Positions 30,393 to 40,057 of a stretch of 64,000 bases of DNA are shown here, in pieces. The notes below the pieces were generated by a model, which was not told the DNA's origin, did no database searches, and worked only from the letters and a program-made list of their open reading frames with translations. This stretch comes from Burkholderiales bacterium (GTDB taxonomy: Bacteria; Pseudomonadota; Gammaproteobacteria; Burkholderiales; JAEUOS01), in assembly GCA_016790635.1 (NCBI GenBank), contig JAEUOR010000088.1, positions 46,984-110,983 on the forward strand, read 5' to 3'. A program made the position numbers and the translations under genes. Positions within the stretch are counted from its first letter, which is position 1; every line of letters begins with the position of its first letter.

Positions 30393-32528
30393 CTAGCGCG
30401 AGCTCAGCCGGTCGCTAACCACGCGCGGAGTGATGAAGACCAGCAACTCGGTCTTGTCGTTGGCCCGCTGACTGTTGCGGAACAGGTTGCCGAAGACCGG
30501 CAGGTCACCGAAGAATGGCACCTTGGTGAGGGAATCGCGTTCGTTCTGGGTAAAGATGCCGCCGATTACCACCGTCCCTCCATTGTCGACCAGGACCTGG
30601 GTCTTGACCGCCTTGGTATCGATCGCAAAGCCTGCCGTCGTCACCTGGCCCACCGAGTCCTTGTTGACCTGCACATCAAGAATGATGTTGCCCTCAGGGG
30701 TGATCTGCGGCTTGACCTTGAGGCTCAGGTTGGCCTTGCGGAAGGTGATCGCCGTGGCGCCGCTCGAGGTGGCCTGCTGGTAGGGCAGTTCGGTACCCTG
30801 CTCGATGGTTGCTTCGATCTGGTCGGCCGTGAGGACCCGCGGACTGGAAATGATCTTGCCTTTGCCTTCGGCCTCCAGCGCCGACAGCTCGAGGTTGATG
30901 AAGCGCGAGAAACTGTTGGTGAACAACGAGATCGCCAATGACCCGGGATTGATACCGCTAATCCCCTGCGCAGGCATGCTCACGTTTTGCGTGTTGGGAA
31001 TATAGCTCTGGCCGGTCACGGCGGCTTGCAGGTTCTGTTCGCCGACGCCCAAATAGTTGCCCGAGAATCCGTAGCGGATCCGTTCGCCGAACGCCCCGCT
31101 GCCAGGGACGGAACGCCCCTGGATGGCCTGCAGGTTTCCGGTACCCAGCCGCGCACCGAGGTTCTTGCTGAAGGTATCGGTGGCTTCGACGATGCGCGCC
31201 TCGATCAGCACCTGGCGAACCGGTATGTCAACCTTTGAAACCAGACGCCGGACGTCATCGAGTCGGCTCGGCACATCCTGAATGAACAACTGATTGGTGC
31301 GCGGATCCCACACTGCGCTGCCACGCTTGGAAAGAATGCGCTGCTTGTCGTCGGTAAGAATCTTCGAAAATGCATCCGCCTTGGCGTAGTTGAGCTGGAA
31401 GCTTTCCGTGCGCAGCGGTTCGAGATCGGAAATCTGCGCACGCGCCTCGAGTTCGAGCTTCTCCTTGGTGGCCAGTTCGTCGCGCGGCGCGATCCAGATC
31501 ACGTTGCCGTTCTTGCGCATATCGAGGCCACGCGTCTGCAGAACGATATCGAGCGCCTGATCCCATGGGACGTCCTTGAGGCGCAGCGTAAGATTGCCGC
31601 CGACGGTATCGCTGGTGATGATGTTGAGGTTGGTGAAGTCGGCGATCACCTGCAGGACCGAACGTACTTCGATGTTCTGGAAATTGAGCGAAAGCTTCTC
31701 GCCGTTGTAGCCGCCGCGCGATCCCTGCACCAGCTTGTTCGGGTCCTCGCGAACCGGCTTGACTTCGACGACGAACTGCGTGTCAGACTGGTATGCGTTG
31801 TGCTCCCACAAGCCTTTGGGCTCAATGACCATGCGAACGTTCTCGCCTTGCACGAACGTGTTGATGGTCTGCACGGGGGTTGCGAAGTCGCCGACATCGA
31901 GACGGCGGCGCAAGTTGTCGGGCAGCTGGCTCTTTTGGAATTCGACCACCAGAGACTGCCCTTGCTGGCGAATGTCGACTCCGGTATTGGCGTTGGCGAG
32001 ATCGACGATGACGCGTCCGGACCCGTCAGGAGCGCGCCGGAAGTCGATGTCGCGCAGAGCCGAACGCCCATCGCCAGCGCGCGCGCTGGCAAAGCTGGTC
32101 CCCGCAGCCTGCGCAGCTCCCCCTGCGCCTGCCGCCGAACTGAGGGTGATGAGTACCGACTTGCCGTCGACGCGCGTTTCATAGTTAGCCGCGCCCTTCA
32201 GATTGAGCACCAGCCGCGACCGCTCACCGACCTGCACAATGTTGATGCTGCGCAGGTCGCCTTGCCCCACGTCCTGACTGTTGCGTCCCAGCCCGTTTAC
32301 GGTATTGGGAAAGTCCAGTGCGATTCGTGGCGGATTGGCGATGATGAAACCGGCAGGCGGGTTGCCCGGTTCGTTCTTCAGGTTGATCTTGAGGACGACC
32401 GCCGGACCCTGCTGGGTGACGTTCAATGATTCGATCGCGTTCTGCGCAAACGCCAGCGACGCGACTGCAAACGCAGCCAAGCCGAGCAGAATATTGCGGC
32501 CGGAAGACATGATCACGCCGTGTTTCAT
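30393..32528 (-). CDS. pilQ: Type IV pilus secretin PilQ
   Basis: PilQ forms the outer-membrane channel through which the type IV pilus passes. The 711-residue protein opens with a signal peptide (ILLGLAAFAVASLAFAQ). Two AMIN peptidoglycan-binding domains follow at about 30-250, then secretin N-domains at about 270-450, and a C-terminal secretin pore ending in FGDLPVFGNLFRN and ELLVFITPRVV. It is the last gene of pilMNOPQ and overlaps pilP by 4 nt. All expected parts are present. Confidence 0.97.
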   Translation of the reverse strand: MKHGVIMSSGRNILLGLAAFAVASLAFAQNAIESLNVTQQGPAVVLKINLKNEPGNPPAGFIIANPPRIALDFPNTVNGLGRNSQDVGQGDLRSINIVQVGERSRLVLNLKGAANYETRVDGKSVLITLSSAAGAGGAAQAAGTSFASARAGDGRSALRDIDFRRAPDGSGRVIVDLANANTGVDIRQQGQSLVVEFQKSQLPDNLRRRLDVGDFATPVQTINTFVQGENVRMVIEPKGLWEHNAYQSDTQFVVEVKPVREDPNKLVQGSRGGYNGEKLSLNFQNIEVRSVLQVIADFTNLNIITSDTVGGNLTLRLKDVPWDQALDIVLQTRGLDMRKNGNVIWIAPRDELATKEKLELEARAQISDLEPLRTESFQLNYAKADAFSKILTDDKQRILSKRGSAVWDPRTNQLFIQDVPSRLDDVRRLVSKVDIPVRQVLIEARIVEATDTFSKNLGARLGTGNLQAIQGRSVPGSGAFGERIRYGFSGNYLGVGEQNLQAAVTGQSYIPNTQNVSMPAQGISGINPGSLAISLFTNSFSRFINLELSALEAEGKGKIISSPRVLTADQIEATIEQGTELPYQQATSSGATAITFRKANLSLKVKPQITPEGNIILDVQVNKDSVGQVTTAGFAIDTKAVKTQVLVDNGGTVVIGGIFTQNERDSLTKVPFFGDLPVFGNLFRNSQRANDKTELLVFITPRVVSDRLSSR

Positions 32529-33058
32529 TTCTTTTCCTCCTGAAGGACCAAGGTGCTGTCGCGGTAGACATACTCACCGCTGCCATCCTCGATCATTTCC
32601 TGCAATGTAACTTCGGTTTCCGTGATACCCGTGATCTTGCCGAAGTTCTGGCCAAGATAGTTGCCGACACGAACGCGATGCAGATTCTGGTCAGCCTTGA
32701 TGATCGCGTAGAACGCGCCCTTCTGCTGCAACATGCCGACCATCTTGAGGTTCTCGAGAGGGAAGGATTCAAGCACTTCCTTGCGACGACTCAGGTCGGG
32801 ACGCGGACCGGTCGAAGCTCCGGGCGTCTTGCGCTTGTCGTCGATCAATGCCGCGACTTTCTGCGGATTGAACGGGTCAACCTGCTTGTCGCTCTCGTAC
32901 TTGTAAGGTGAGAACTTCTTGGGTTCCTCGACCTTCTCGACGCGACCGCGCATGTCCTTGGACACGTCGGCCATCCACTTCTCGATGTTTTCGCTTTCCG
33001 ATCCGCCGCAGGCGCCCAACGCGATTACGGCGGCAACAATTCCTGCCCGCTGCATCAT
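32525..33058 (-). CDS. pilP: Type IV pilus inner-membrane lipoprotein PilP
   Basis: PilP links the PilMNO inner-membrane platform to the PilQ secretin. It has 177 residues, with a lipoprotein signal whose lipobox LGAC puts the lipidated Cys at residue 18. A disordered linker and the compact C-terminal beta domain follow (ENLKMVG onward, VRVGNYLGQNFGKITGI). It overlaps both pilO and pilQ by 4 nt. Confidence 0.95.
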   Translation of the reverse strand: MMQRAGIVAAVIALGACGGSESENIEKWMADVSKDMRGRVEKVEEPKKFSPYKYESDKQVDPFNPQKVAALIDDKRKTPGASTGPRPDLSRRKEVLESFPLENLKMVGMLQQKGAFYAIIKADQNLHRVRVGNYLGQNFGKITGITETEVTLQEMIEDGSGEYVYRDSTLVLQEEKK

Positions 33059-33693
33059 TTCTTCGCCCCTCCCGCCGGCGGCTTGGCCTTACGCTGTGCC
33101 GCGACCTCATCCGGATCCAGGTAACGGAAGGTCTTGGCTGTGGTCTCCATCGACAACGGCCCTGAGGCCGGCATCGCGATGGAAATGTCGTTCAAGGTCA
33201 CGATGCGAGACAGATTCGCGATGTCACTGGCAAACGCACCGAGGTCATGATAGTTGCCCGTCACCTTGACCGCGATCGGTTGTTCTGCGTAATACTCCTT
33301 CACGTTGACCGTCGCGGGACGGAACAACTCGAACTGCAGCCCGCGACCCAGGCCAGCCTGGTTGATGTCGGTCAGGAGCGCGTCCATCTCCGCCTTGCTG
33401 GGCAACTGCTTCTCCAGGGTGGAAACGTACTGCCCGACCTGAGCCAGTTGCTTCTTCAGCTCGGGAAGGTTCACGGCCTTTTGCTTCTTGGTCTTGTACT
33501 CTTCCTTAAGCTTGTTTTCCTCGCCGCGTGCCGCTTCCAACTCGTCGTTGAGTCCGGTCCAGTAGAAATACCAGCCGGCCACAACCACGAGGACAAGAAG
33601 CAACAGCAACGCCATGATCTTGGGGCCTGGCGCGGCGTTGCCAATGTCCTTCCAGTTGACGTTCTTGAATTGTTCGGCGATGTTCATCTGCAA
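33055..33693 (-). CDS. pilO: Type IV pilus assembly protein PilO
   Basis: PilO is a bitopic inner-membrane protein that pairs with PilN. The 212 residues comprise a short cytoplasmic N-terminus, one membrane helix at about 28-46 (IMALLLLLVLVVVAGWYF), a coiled coil at about 50-105 and a C-terminal ferredoxin-like fold. It overlaps pilP by 4 nt and follows pilN by 20 nt. Confidence 0.95.
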   Translation of the reverse strand: MQMNIAEQFKNVNWKDIGNAAPGPKIMALLLLLVLVVVAGWYFYWTGLNDELEAARGEENKLKEEYKTKKQKAVNLPELKKQLAQVGQYVSTLEKQLPSKAEMDALLTDINQAGLGRGLQFELFRPATVNVKEYYAEQPIAVKVTGNYHDLGAFASDIANLSRIVTLNDISIAMPASGPLSMETTAKTFRYLDPDEVAAQRKAKPPAGGAKK

Positions 33694-33713
33694 CTCCCCG
33701 GATCAGTCCGCGC

Positions 33714-34337
33714 TCAGGCTTTGGGTTTGGCCGCCGGCGCAGCAGGCTGGCCGGGCGCCCCGGCGGCCGGTGCGGCAGGATCCTTGGGCCGTGTTATCGA
33801 CACTCTCATGGTGAAGTCGTTAAGCCGCTTGGCCGCCGACCCGGTACCGACCGAGACCGCCTTGATCTCGACCAGTTCGGGAGCACCCAGCCAGGTGTTG
33901 CGTGTCAGGTTGCGCACGTAATCAGCCACCTTGGCGTTGTTGGCCGCATAGCCGTTGAGCGTGACCAGATTGCCGGTCTGCTTGATCGTGCGCAGGTAGA
34001 TGCCGTCCGGCGTGATCTTGACAAGTTCGTCGAGCACATGAACCGGAATGTTGCGGTCGCCCTGCAGATCCTCCACTGCCTTCTGGCGCGCCTTGAGGCC
34101 GCGGATCTCGTCTTCGAGTTTGGCGATCTCCTTGATATCGTCATCAAGCTTCTGATTCGCCTTCTTGATGAACGCATTGACGGCCTGTTGCGAGGAAATC
34201 TGCTGTCCGATGAACAGGCCGACCATGGCGACAATGCCGGCTCCGATCGCAGCGACAACCGCGCACAGGATGCCAAACTGCCGGCGTCGCGCCTGGCGCT
34301 TGAGCTCGCGATGGGGGAGTAGATTGATGCGAATCAT
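33714..34337 (-). CDS. pilN: Type IV pilus assembly protein PilN
   Basis: PilN binds PilM through its N-terminal INLLPHRE motif (residues 3-10) and spans the inner membrane once at about 24-45. A coiled coil and a periplasmic domain follow, then a Pro/Ala-rich tail. It has 207 residues from the ATG at 34337, which overlaps the pilM stop by 4 nt. The INLLP start decides the choice, since the frame is open far upstream inside pilM. Confidence 0.96.
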   Translation of the reverse strand: MIRINLLPHRELKRQARRRQFGILCAVVAAIGAGIVAMVGLFIGQQISSQQAVNAFIKKANQKLDDDIKEIAKLEDEIRGLKARQKAVEDLQGDRNIPVHVLDELVKITPDGIYLRTIKQTGNLVTLNGYAANNAKVADYVRNLTRNTWLGAPELVEIKAVSVGTGSAAKRLNDFTMRVSITRPKDPAAPAAGAPGQPAAPAAKPKA

Positions 34338-35410
34338 GCGTCGAACCTCCGCATCGCCAATCCGCAGGCCACCATCATGGCTGGCGCATCCATGGCAAGC
34401 TGTTTCGGCTTGACCCGCTGGTTGGCCAGCGCCATGTTGGCGAAGGGGTTGGCGACAATGGTGTTGACCTGGGTGCGCGTCGCGACGACCTCGTCCAGAC
34501 CCGGGATCACCGCGCATCCCCCGGCGAGGACGATGTGATCGATCTGGTTGTAGGAGGTGGATGTGAAGAAAAACTGCATGGCACGGGTTACTTCCTGCGC
34601 GAGGTTCTCCATGAACGGGCGCAGCACTTCGTTGTCGTAGTTGTCAGGCAGGCCGCCGGTCTTCTTCTGTGTTTCTGCTTCCTCAAGCGACATGCCGAAG
34701 GCGCGCTGGATATCCTGGGTCAGATTGTTGCCGCCGAAGGCCTGTTCCCGGTTGTAGATCGCCTGATCATTGCGCAGGACGGTCACGTTCATCATGTTGG
34801 CGCCGACGTCGACCAAGGCGATCGACTGATCCACACCATTGTTGGGCAGCTGCTTCTCGATCATCTCGAAGGCGGTCTGGACGGCATAGGATTCGACGTC
34901 CATGACGGTCGCCTTGAGGCCGGCCGCTTCAGCCACCGCAACCCGGTCCTCGACCTTCTCCTTGCGTGAGGCGGCAATGATCACTTCGGCTTCTTCCGGG
35001 TTGGATGGAGAGGGCCCAATGACCTGAAAGTCCAGATTGACCTCATCCAAGGCGAAGGGGATGTACTGGTTGGCCTCGGTCTCGACCTGCATTTCCAGCT
35101 CTTCTTCGCGCAGCCCGGCAGGAACCACGATTTTCTTGGTGATCACCGCGGCCGCCGGCAATGCAAGCGCCACGTTCTTCGTCCGCGTCGCCATCTTCTT
35201 CCAGGCCCGTTTGACGGACTCGGCAACCGCCTCGAGATTGGTGATGTTGCCGTCGAGCACGGCGTCCTTGGGCAGACTTTCGATCGCATAGCGCTCGATC
35301 CGGAACGTGCCCTTGCCGGCGTCAGCGACCTCGACCAGCTTGACCGACGACGAACTGATATCGAGGCCGATCAGCGGTTGCGCCTTTGGGTTGAAAATGT
35401 CGAACGCCAA
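34334..35410 (-). CDS. pilM: Type IV pilus assembly ATPase-like PilM
   Basis: PilM is a cytoplasmic actin/FtsA-fold protein that anchors the pilus platform through PilN. The 358 residues show the two phosphate-binding motifs LIGLDISSSSVKLVE near the start and ALVDVGANMMNVTV, plus an adenosine loop VLAGGCAVIPGL. It begins with a TTG at 35410, preceded by AGGGGACGAC; no ATG lies nearby. It heads pilMNOPQ and is divergent from mrcA, as in many beta- and gammaproteobacteria. Confidence 0.96.
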   Translation of the reverse strand: MAFDIFNPKAQPLIGLDISSSSVKLVEVADAGKGTFRIERYAIESLPKDAVLDGNITNLEAVAESVKRAWKKMATRTKNVALALPAAAVITKKIVVPAGLREEELEMQVETEANQYIPFALDEVNLDFQVIGPSPSNPEEAEVIIAASRKEKVEDRVAVAEAAGLKATVMDVESYAVQTAFEMIEKQLPNNGVDQSIALVDVGANMMNVTVLRNDQAIYNREQAFGGNNLTQDIQRAFGMSLEEAETQKKTGGLPDNYDNEVLRPFMENLAQEVTRAMQFFFTSTSYNQIDHIVLAGGCAVIPGLDEVVATRTQVNTIVANPFANMALANQRVKPKQLAMDAPAMMVACGLAMRRFDA

Positions 35411-35715
35411 GTGTCGTCCCCTTTAGAGAGAGCGCTCCCCTGCGCGCGGTTCGTGGTGACCCGCGACGGCCGAGGTGCGTAACGAATTCCCATCGACCCG
35501 GGAGGTCGCTCAATTCCGCGTCCCGGGTAACGCCTGCCCGCTGCTCTTGGCGCCAGCTAACCCATTCGCAGCGCAATCCCGCCGAGCCCCTGCCCGCCGG
35601 GACGTTGTTTCTAGATTAATCCTTTTGTGACAATCGATTAGAGACAATCCTCACAAATTACATTAAATAATACCAGCAACTCCAAAGCAAGCAAACCGAA
35701 GGAACCCGCCCCTTC

Positions 35716-35735
35716 ATGTGGCAGTTTTGCCACAT
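35716..35735. repeat. Inverted repeat, possible operator
   Basis: Perfect 8-bp arms (ATGTGGCA and TGCCACAT) surround a 4-nt GTTT. The repeat lies about 55 bp upstream of the predicted mrcA -10 and may bind a dimeric regulator. No regulator family can be named. Confidence 0.4.
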
Positions 35736-35787
35736 CACCATCTTTTCAAGGTAGGTCTGATGCCATGTTTTTGCCAGACCCGCTGAC

Positions 35788-35793
35788 TATAAT
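35788..35793 (+). promoter_or_regulatory. Candidate mrcA -10 element
   Basis: A perfect TATAAT lies 17 bp before the first possible mrcA start. A good -35 at standard spacing is lacking; TTGCCA at 35771 is only 11 nt away. The predicted start near 35800 would make initiation at 35811 almost leaderless, which favours the ATG at 35862. Confidence 0.45.
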
Positions 35794-35810
35794 CGTGCCT
35801 CCTGGGGTGC

Positions 35811-38162
35811 ATGAAAAGCATTCGGTCAAGTCGCGCGCCACCCGAACTTCTCCATAAATTCATGAACTTATCTCGGCCTGCTCGGCTCGCAGCCGGTATT
35901 GTCGGGCTGATTGCAGCGCCCATCGCGCTGGGGCTTCTGGTGCTGCTTTTCGCGGTGGCCTGGGCATACCCGTCGCTGCCGCCGATTGATGCGCTCACCG
36001 ACTACCGGCCCAAGATTCCGCTTCGGGTCTACAGCGCGGAAGGTGCGCTGCTGGGCGAATTCGGCGAGGAACGTCGCAACGTGGTCAGTTTCGACGCCGT
36101 GCCGGTCGTTCTGCGCCAGGCGATCCTGGCCGCCGAAGACGATCGTTTCTATCAGCACGGCGGCGTCGACACGATCGGCGTCCTGCGGGCGGCACTGACC
36201 AACCTCACCAGTTCGGGTCGCCAGCAAGGCGCCTCGACGATCACCATGCAGGTGGCGCGAAACTTCTTCATTTCCAGCGAGAAGACCTACACCCGCAAGT
36301 TCTACGAAGCACTGCTCGCTTTCAAGATCGAAGCCACTCTCGCCAAGGACAAGATCTTCGAGATCTACATCAACCAGATTTTCCTGGGCCAGCGGGCCTA
36401 CGGATTCGCGGCAGCCGCGCAGATCTATTTTGGTCGCGCCTTGAAAGACATCACGGCAGCAGAAGCGGCGATGCTGGCGGGGCTCCCGAAGGCGCCTTCC
36501 GCGTTCAATCCGGTCGTCAACCCCAAGCGCGCGCGCACTCGCCAGCTCTACATCCTCGAACGCATGAAATCGCTCGGCTACCTGACGGCGGACCAGCATG
36601 CAGCCGCGGTGCGCGAGTCATTGGTGGTCAAGCGCGATGTAAACGACTTTCCGGTGAAGGCCGATTTTGTCGCAGAGATGGTGCGCCAGCTGGTCTTCGA
36701 TCGTTATGCCGAGGACACCTACACGCGCGGATTTCGCGTAATCACAACAATTCGCAAGGTGGACCAGGAAGCAGCCCACGCCGCGTTGCGCCGCGGCGTG
36801 CTTGACTACGACAGGCGCCACGGTTACCGCGGCCCGGAAGCCTTCGTCGAACTCAAGACCGGTTCAGAGGAGGAACTCGAGGACGCGCTGTCTGACACCA
36901 ACGACAGCGAATCTTTGCTGGCAGCGGTCGTGCGCGAAGCTTCACCCACCCAGGTGAAGGCGTATCGACGCTCCGGCGAAACTGTCGTGATCAGCGGCGA
37001 TGGGCTCAAGTTCGCCGCCAATGCCCTCAACGATCGAGCCCAGCCAAATCGTCGCATACGGCGCGGCGCGATCATCCGCGTGATGCAGGACGAAAAAGGT
37101 GCCTGGTCAATTCTGCAGTTGCCGCAAGTCGAAGCGGCGTTCGTCGCGGCGGATCCATCCGACGGGTCGGTCAGGGCGTTGGTCGGAGGGTTCGATTTCG
37201 GCATCAACAAATTCAATCACGTAACCCAGGCTTGGCGTCAGCCCGGGTCGAGCTTCAAGCCCTTTATCTACTCGGCCTCCCTCGAGAAAGGCCTCACCCC
37301 TTCGACTGTGGTCAACGACGCACCGATATTCATCGACCCTGCCCTCACCGGTGGCCAGCTATGGGAGCCGAAGAACTACGACGGCAAGTACGAGGGGCCC
37401 ATGCGCATGCGCGCCGCGCTGACCAAGTCCAAGAACCTGGTTTCGATTCGCATCCTGCAGCAGATCACCCCCCAGTATGCGCAGGATTTCGTGACCAGGT
37501 TCGGCTTTGACGCCGACAAGCATCCGCCCTACCTGACCATGGCGCTCGGCGCGGGCTCTGTCACGGCCTGGCAGATGGTCGGCGCCTACGCGGTGTTTGC
37601 CAACGGCGGGTACCGGGTCAATCCGCACCTGATTACGCGCATCACCGACGACAGCGGTCGCGTCCTCTCCGAGTCTCGCCCGGTGCGCGCGGGCGATGAG
37701 GCGATGCGAGTCCTCGACGCGCGCAATGCCTTCATCATGGAGAGCATGCTCGGCGACGTGACCAAGTTCGGCACCGCAGCGCGCGCCGGAACAACCCTCA
37801 AGCGCGCCGATCTTGCGGGCAAAACTGGCACCACGAATGATCACGTCGACGCCTGGTTCGCCGGATATCAGTCTTCGATCGTCGGCGTGGCGTGGATTGG
37901 CTTCGACCAGCCGAAAAAGCTCGGCGGCCAGGAAACCGGCGGCGTCGCGGCGTTGCCGATGTGGATCAACTACATGCAGCGCGTGCTGCGCAATGTCCCG
38001 GAGTCGAAACGCCAAGCCCCGGAAGGCGTGGTCAACGCGGGGGGCGAGTGGTACTACCGCGAGTACGCCCCCGGGGAAGCGAGCGTGCAGTCGATCGGAC
38101 TGTCGGACGGCACGGCGGAGGGCGAGAAGCGTGTCGAGGAAGTAAAGAACCAGCTCTTCTGA
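35811..38162 (+). CDS. mrcA: Penicillin-binding protein 1A
   Basis: This is a bifunctional class A PBP that polymerises and cross-links peptidoglycan in the periplasm. The 783 residues comprise one N-terminal membrane anchor at about 25-50, a GT51 glycosyltransferase domain with EDDRFYQHGG and the QGASTITMQVARNF block, an OB-like insert, and a transpeptidase with SSFK (nucleophile Ser), SKN and KTGTT motifs. It closely follows Neisseria PonA. The start is uncertain: ATG at 35811 or ATG at 35862 (MNLSRPARLAAG). The latter suits a short cytoplasmic tail and the promoter position but lacks a clear ribosome-binding site. Confidence 0.96.
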   Translation: MKSIRSSRAPPELLHKFMNLSRPARLAAGIVGLIAAPIALGLLVLLFAVAWAYPSLPPIDALTDYRPKIPLRVYSAEGALLGEFGEERRNVVSFDAVPVVLRQAILAAEDDRFYQHGGVDTIGVLRAALTNLTSSGRQQGASTITMQVARNFFISSEKTYTRKFYEALLAFKIEATLAKDKIFEIYINQIFLGQRAYGFAAAAQIYFGRALKDITAAEAAMLAGLPKAPSAFNPVVNPKRARTRQLYILERMKSLGYLTADQHAAAVRESLVVKRDVNDFPVKADFVAEMVRQLVFDRYAEDTYTRGFRVITTIRKVDQEAAHAALRRGVLDYDRRHGYRGPEAFVELKTGSEEELEDALSDTNDSESLLAAVVREASPTQVKAYRRSGETVVISGDGLKFAANALNDRAQPNRRIRRGAIIRVMQDEKGAWSILQLPQVEAAFVAADPSDGSVRALVGGFDFGINKFNHVTQAWRQPGSSFKPFIYSASLEKGLTPSTVVNDAPIFIDPALTGGQLWEPKNYDGKYEGPMRMRAALTKSKNLVSIRILQQITPQYAQDFVTRFGFDADKHPPYLTMALGAGSVTAWQMVGAYAVFANGGYRVNPHLITRITDDSGRVLSESRPVRAGDEAMRVLDARNAFIMESMLGDVTKFGTAARAGTTLKRADLAGKTGTTNDHVDAWFAGYQSSIVGVAWIGFDQPKKLGGQETGGVAALPMWINYMQRVLRNVPESKRQAPEGVVNAGGEWYYREYAPGEASVQSIGLSDGTAEGEKRVEEVKNQLF

Positions 38163-38227
38163 GGGGTGGTCCAGTGCCCGCCTTGCGCATTTCGCTTCAA
38201 CCGATCAGCCCGCCTGCGCCCCGCTCT

Positions 38228-38551
38228 TCATGCGAACTCGAATGGAAGATCAGGAGCGCCCTGCTCGCGCGCGACCCTCGTCATGAGATCGGCCAGGCTC
38301 TCTCCGCTGCGCGTGTCGCGCCACTCTCCCGCGGCGTACGCCAGGTGATATCCGCCTGATCTGGCGGCAACCCAGATCTGACGCATCGGCGCCTGACCAT
38401 TGACCACGACGCGCGATCCGTTCTCGAATTCGATCTCCAGCACCCCGTCGGACTTGCGTTGACAATCGATATCTGACTCGCTCGCATCGATCACTGCCTC
38501 GATGGCATCCAACAATGCGGCGCAGGCCGATGCGAATTCCGATTCATTCAT
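38228..38551 (-). CDS. cyaY: Frataxin-like iron donor CyaY
   Basis: CyaY is the bacterial frataxin, which modulates iron-sulfur cluster assembly by IscS. It has 107 residues. The acidic N-terminal helix (SESEFA-like start, then AIEAVIDASESDID) binds iron, and the beta sheet contains GQAPMRQIWVAARSGGYH and the conserved WRDTRSG. It is divergent from lptM-lysA, the usual order in this class. ATG at 38551 fits family starts. Confidence 0.94.
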   Translation of the reverse strand: MNESEFASACAALLDAIEAVIDASESDIDCQRKSDGVLEIEFENGSRVVVNGQAPMRQIWVAARSGGYHLAYAAGEWRDTRSGESLADLMTRVAREQGAPDLPFEFA

Positions 38552-38583
38552 AATTGCATGCACTCCCTATTCATCGTCGCTTC

Positions 38584-38784
38584 ATGAAGCTTGCGATTAT
38601 CGCCACCTTGTGCGCCTGCCTGGCTTGCGCGGCCTGCGGCCATCGCGGCCATCTATACCTGCCGGGCAAACCTGGCGATCCGAGGCTCGGGGGGCCGAAA
38701 CCAGGCGCGCAAGATGCCGATCCTGGGCGCCGCCCTGGCGGCACGGCCGATGATCCCCAAAACATTCGTAACCAGGTGCGCTGA
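38584..38784 (+). CDS. lptM: LptM-like small lipoprotein
   Basis: This 66-residue lipoprotein has the signal peptide MKLAIIATLCACLACAAC, with the lipobox LACAAC placing the lipidated Cys at residue 18. The diagnostic GHRGHLYLPG follows at once, then a low-complexity Gly/Pro tail. In E. coli LptM (formerly YifL) assists oxidative maturation of the LptD translocon. It lies 2 nt before lysA, the conserved position. Confidence 0.85.
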   Translation: MKLAIIATLCACLACAACGHRGHLYLPGKPGDPRLGGPKPGAQDADPGRRPGGTADDPQNIRNQVR

Positions 38785-38786
38785 CA

Positions 38787-40034
38787 GTGGAAAGCCCATT
38801 TTTCGAACGCCGCGGGGGTCGCCTGCATGTCGAGGATGTCCCCCTGGAAGACCTGGCTGCCCTTCACGGTACTCCTACCTACGTGTATTCGCGCGCGGCG
38901 CTCGTTGAGGCATGGCAGCGCTTCACCTCCGGGCTGGCCGGTCGCGACGCGCTTGTCTGCTATGCGATGAAGGCGAATTCGAACCTGGCGATCCTTTCCA
39001 CGTTCGCACGCCTGGGCGCCGGTTTCGACATTGTTTCAGGTGGCGAACTGCGGCGAGTCCTTGCCGCTGGCGGCGATCCGCGCAAGACGATTTTCTCCGG
39101 CGTCGGCAAAACAGCCCAGGAGATCGGTTTCGCCCTGGCGCAGGGGATCCGTTGCTTCAATGTCGAGTCGGCTTCGGAACTCGAGTGCATCGACCACGTG
39201 GCGCGCGAGGCAGGCAAGGTGGCGCCCATTTCACTGCGCGTGAATCCGGATGTCGATGCACGTACTCATCCCTACATATCGACCGGCCTCAAGGAAAACA
39301 AGTTCGGCGTTGATTTCGACGCGGCGCTCGACCTGTATCGCCGGGCAACCAGGCTGCGCGGGGTGCACATCGCCGGCATCGATTGCCACATCGGATCCCA
39401 GTTGAGTGACCCGGCGCCCCTGTATGAGGCGCTGGATCGCATGCTGTCCTTGGTCGATGCGCTTGCCGCAGAAGGTATCGGCATCGAGCATCTCGATCTG
39501 GGCGGCGGCCTTGGCGTGCGCTATCGCGACGAGAACGTTCCGGATCCGGCTGACTACATGCGCGAGGTCTTCCACCGGGTTGGTTCGCGCAAGCTGCAGT
39601 TGATGTTCGAGCCCGGCCGCAACCTGGTCGCCAATGCGGGTCTGCTGCTCACCCGTGTCATCACACTCAAACCCGCGACGCGCAACTTCGCTGTGGTTGA
39701 CGCGGCGATGAATGACCTCTTGCGTCCCTCGCTGTACTCGGCCTGGCACGCGATCGTACAGGTCGGTTCGCGCGTAGCGCCGTTGGCGCCCTGGGATATC
39801 GTCGGCCCTGTTTGCGAGTCGGCAGACTTTCTCGGCAAGGAACGGCAGCTTGCGCTGGCGGAAGGCGATCTTCTGGCCGTCATGTCAGCGGGAGCCTATG
39901 GAATGGTCATGGCCTCGAACTACAACTCCCGCCCGCGCGCCGCCGAGGTGATGGTCAACGGCAGGAGCATGGATGTGGTTCGCGAACGCGAAAGCTTCGA
40001 ATCCCTCTACGCGTTGGAACACATTCCAGGCTGA
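38787..40034 (+). CDS. lysA: Diaminopimelate decarboxylase
   Basis: LysA makes L-lysine from meso-diaminopimelate. It is a fold-type III PLP enzyme of 415 residues, with the PLP lysine in CYAMKANSN near residue 58, the GGGLGVRY phosphate-binding glycine loop, and EPGRNLVANAG. It starts with a GTG at 38787, 2 nt after lptM, so translation is likely coupled. Confidence 0.96.
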   Translation: MESPFFERRGGRLHVEDVPLEDLAALHGTPTYVYSRAALVEAWQRFTSGLAGRDALVCYAMKANSNLAILSTFARLGAGFDIVSGGELRRVLAAGGDPRKTIFSGVGKTAQEIGFALAQGIRCFNVESASELECIDHVAREAGKVAPISLRVNPDVDARTHPYISTGLKENKFGVDFDAALDLYRRATRLRGVHIAGIDCHIGSQLSDPAPLYEALDRMLSLVDALAAEGIGIEHLDLGGGLGVRYRDENVPDPADYMREVFHRVGSRKLQLMFEPGRNLVANAGLLLTRVITLKPATRNFAVVDAAMNDLLRPSLYSAWHAIVQVGSRVAPLAPWDIVGPVCESADFLGKERQLALAEGDLLAVMSAGAYGMVMASNYNSRPRAAEVMVNGRSMDVVRERESFESLYALEHIPG

Positions 40035-40057
40035 TCGCACCAAGGCATAGGCGCAGG

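Larger units (their letters stand above)
35411..35810. other. Intergenic region between pilM and mrcA
   Basis: These 400 bp hold no credible gene. The pilM-proximal half is GC-rich. The stretch at about 35610-35700 is markedly AT-rich and probably carries the pilM promoter, though I could not fix a convincing -35/-10 pair. A perfect inverted repeat with 8-bp arms (ATGTGGCA/TGCCACAT, 35716-35735) lies beyond it. Confidence 0.7.
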
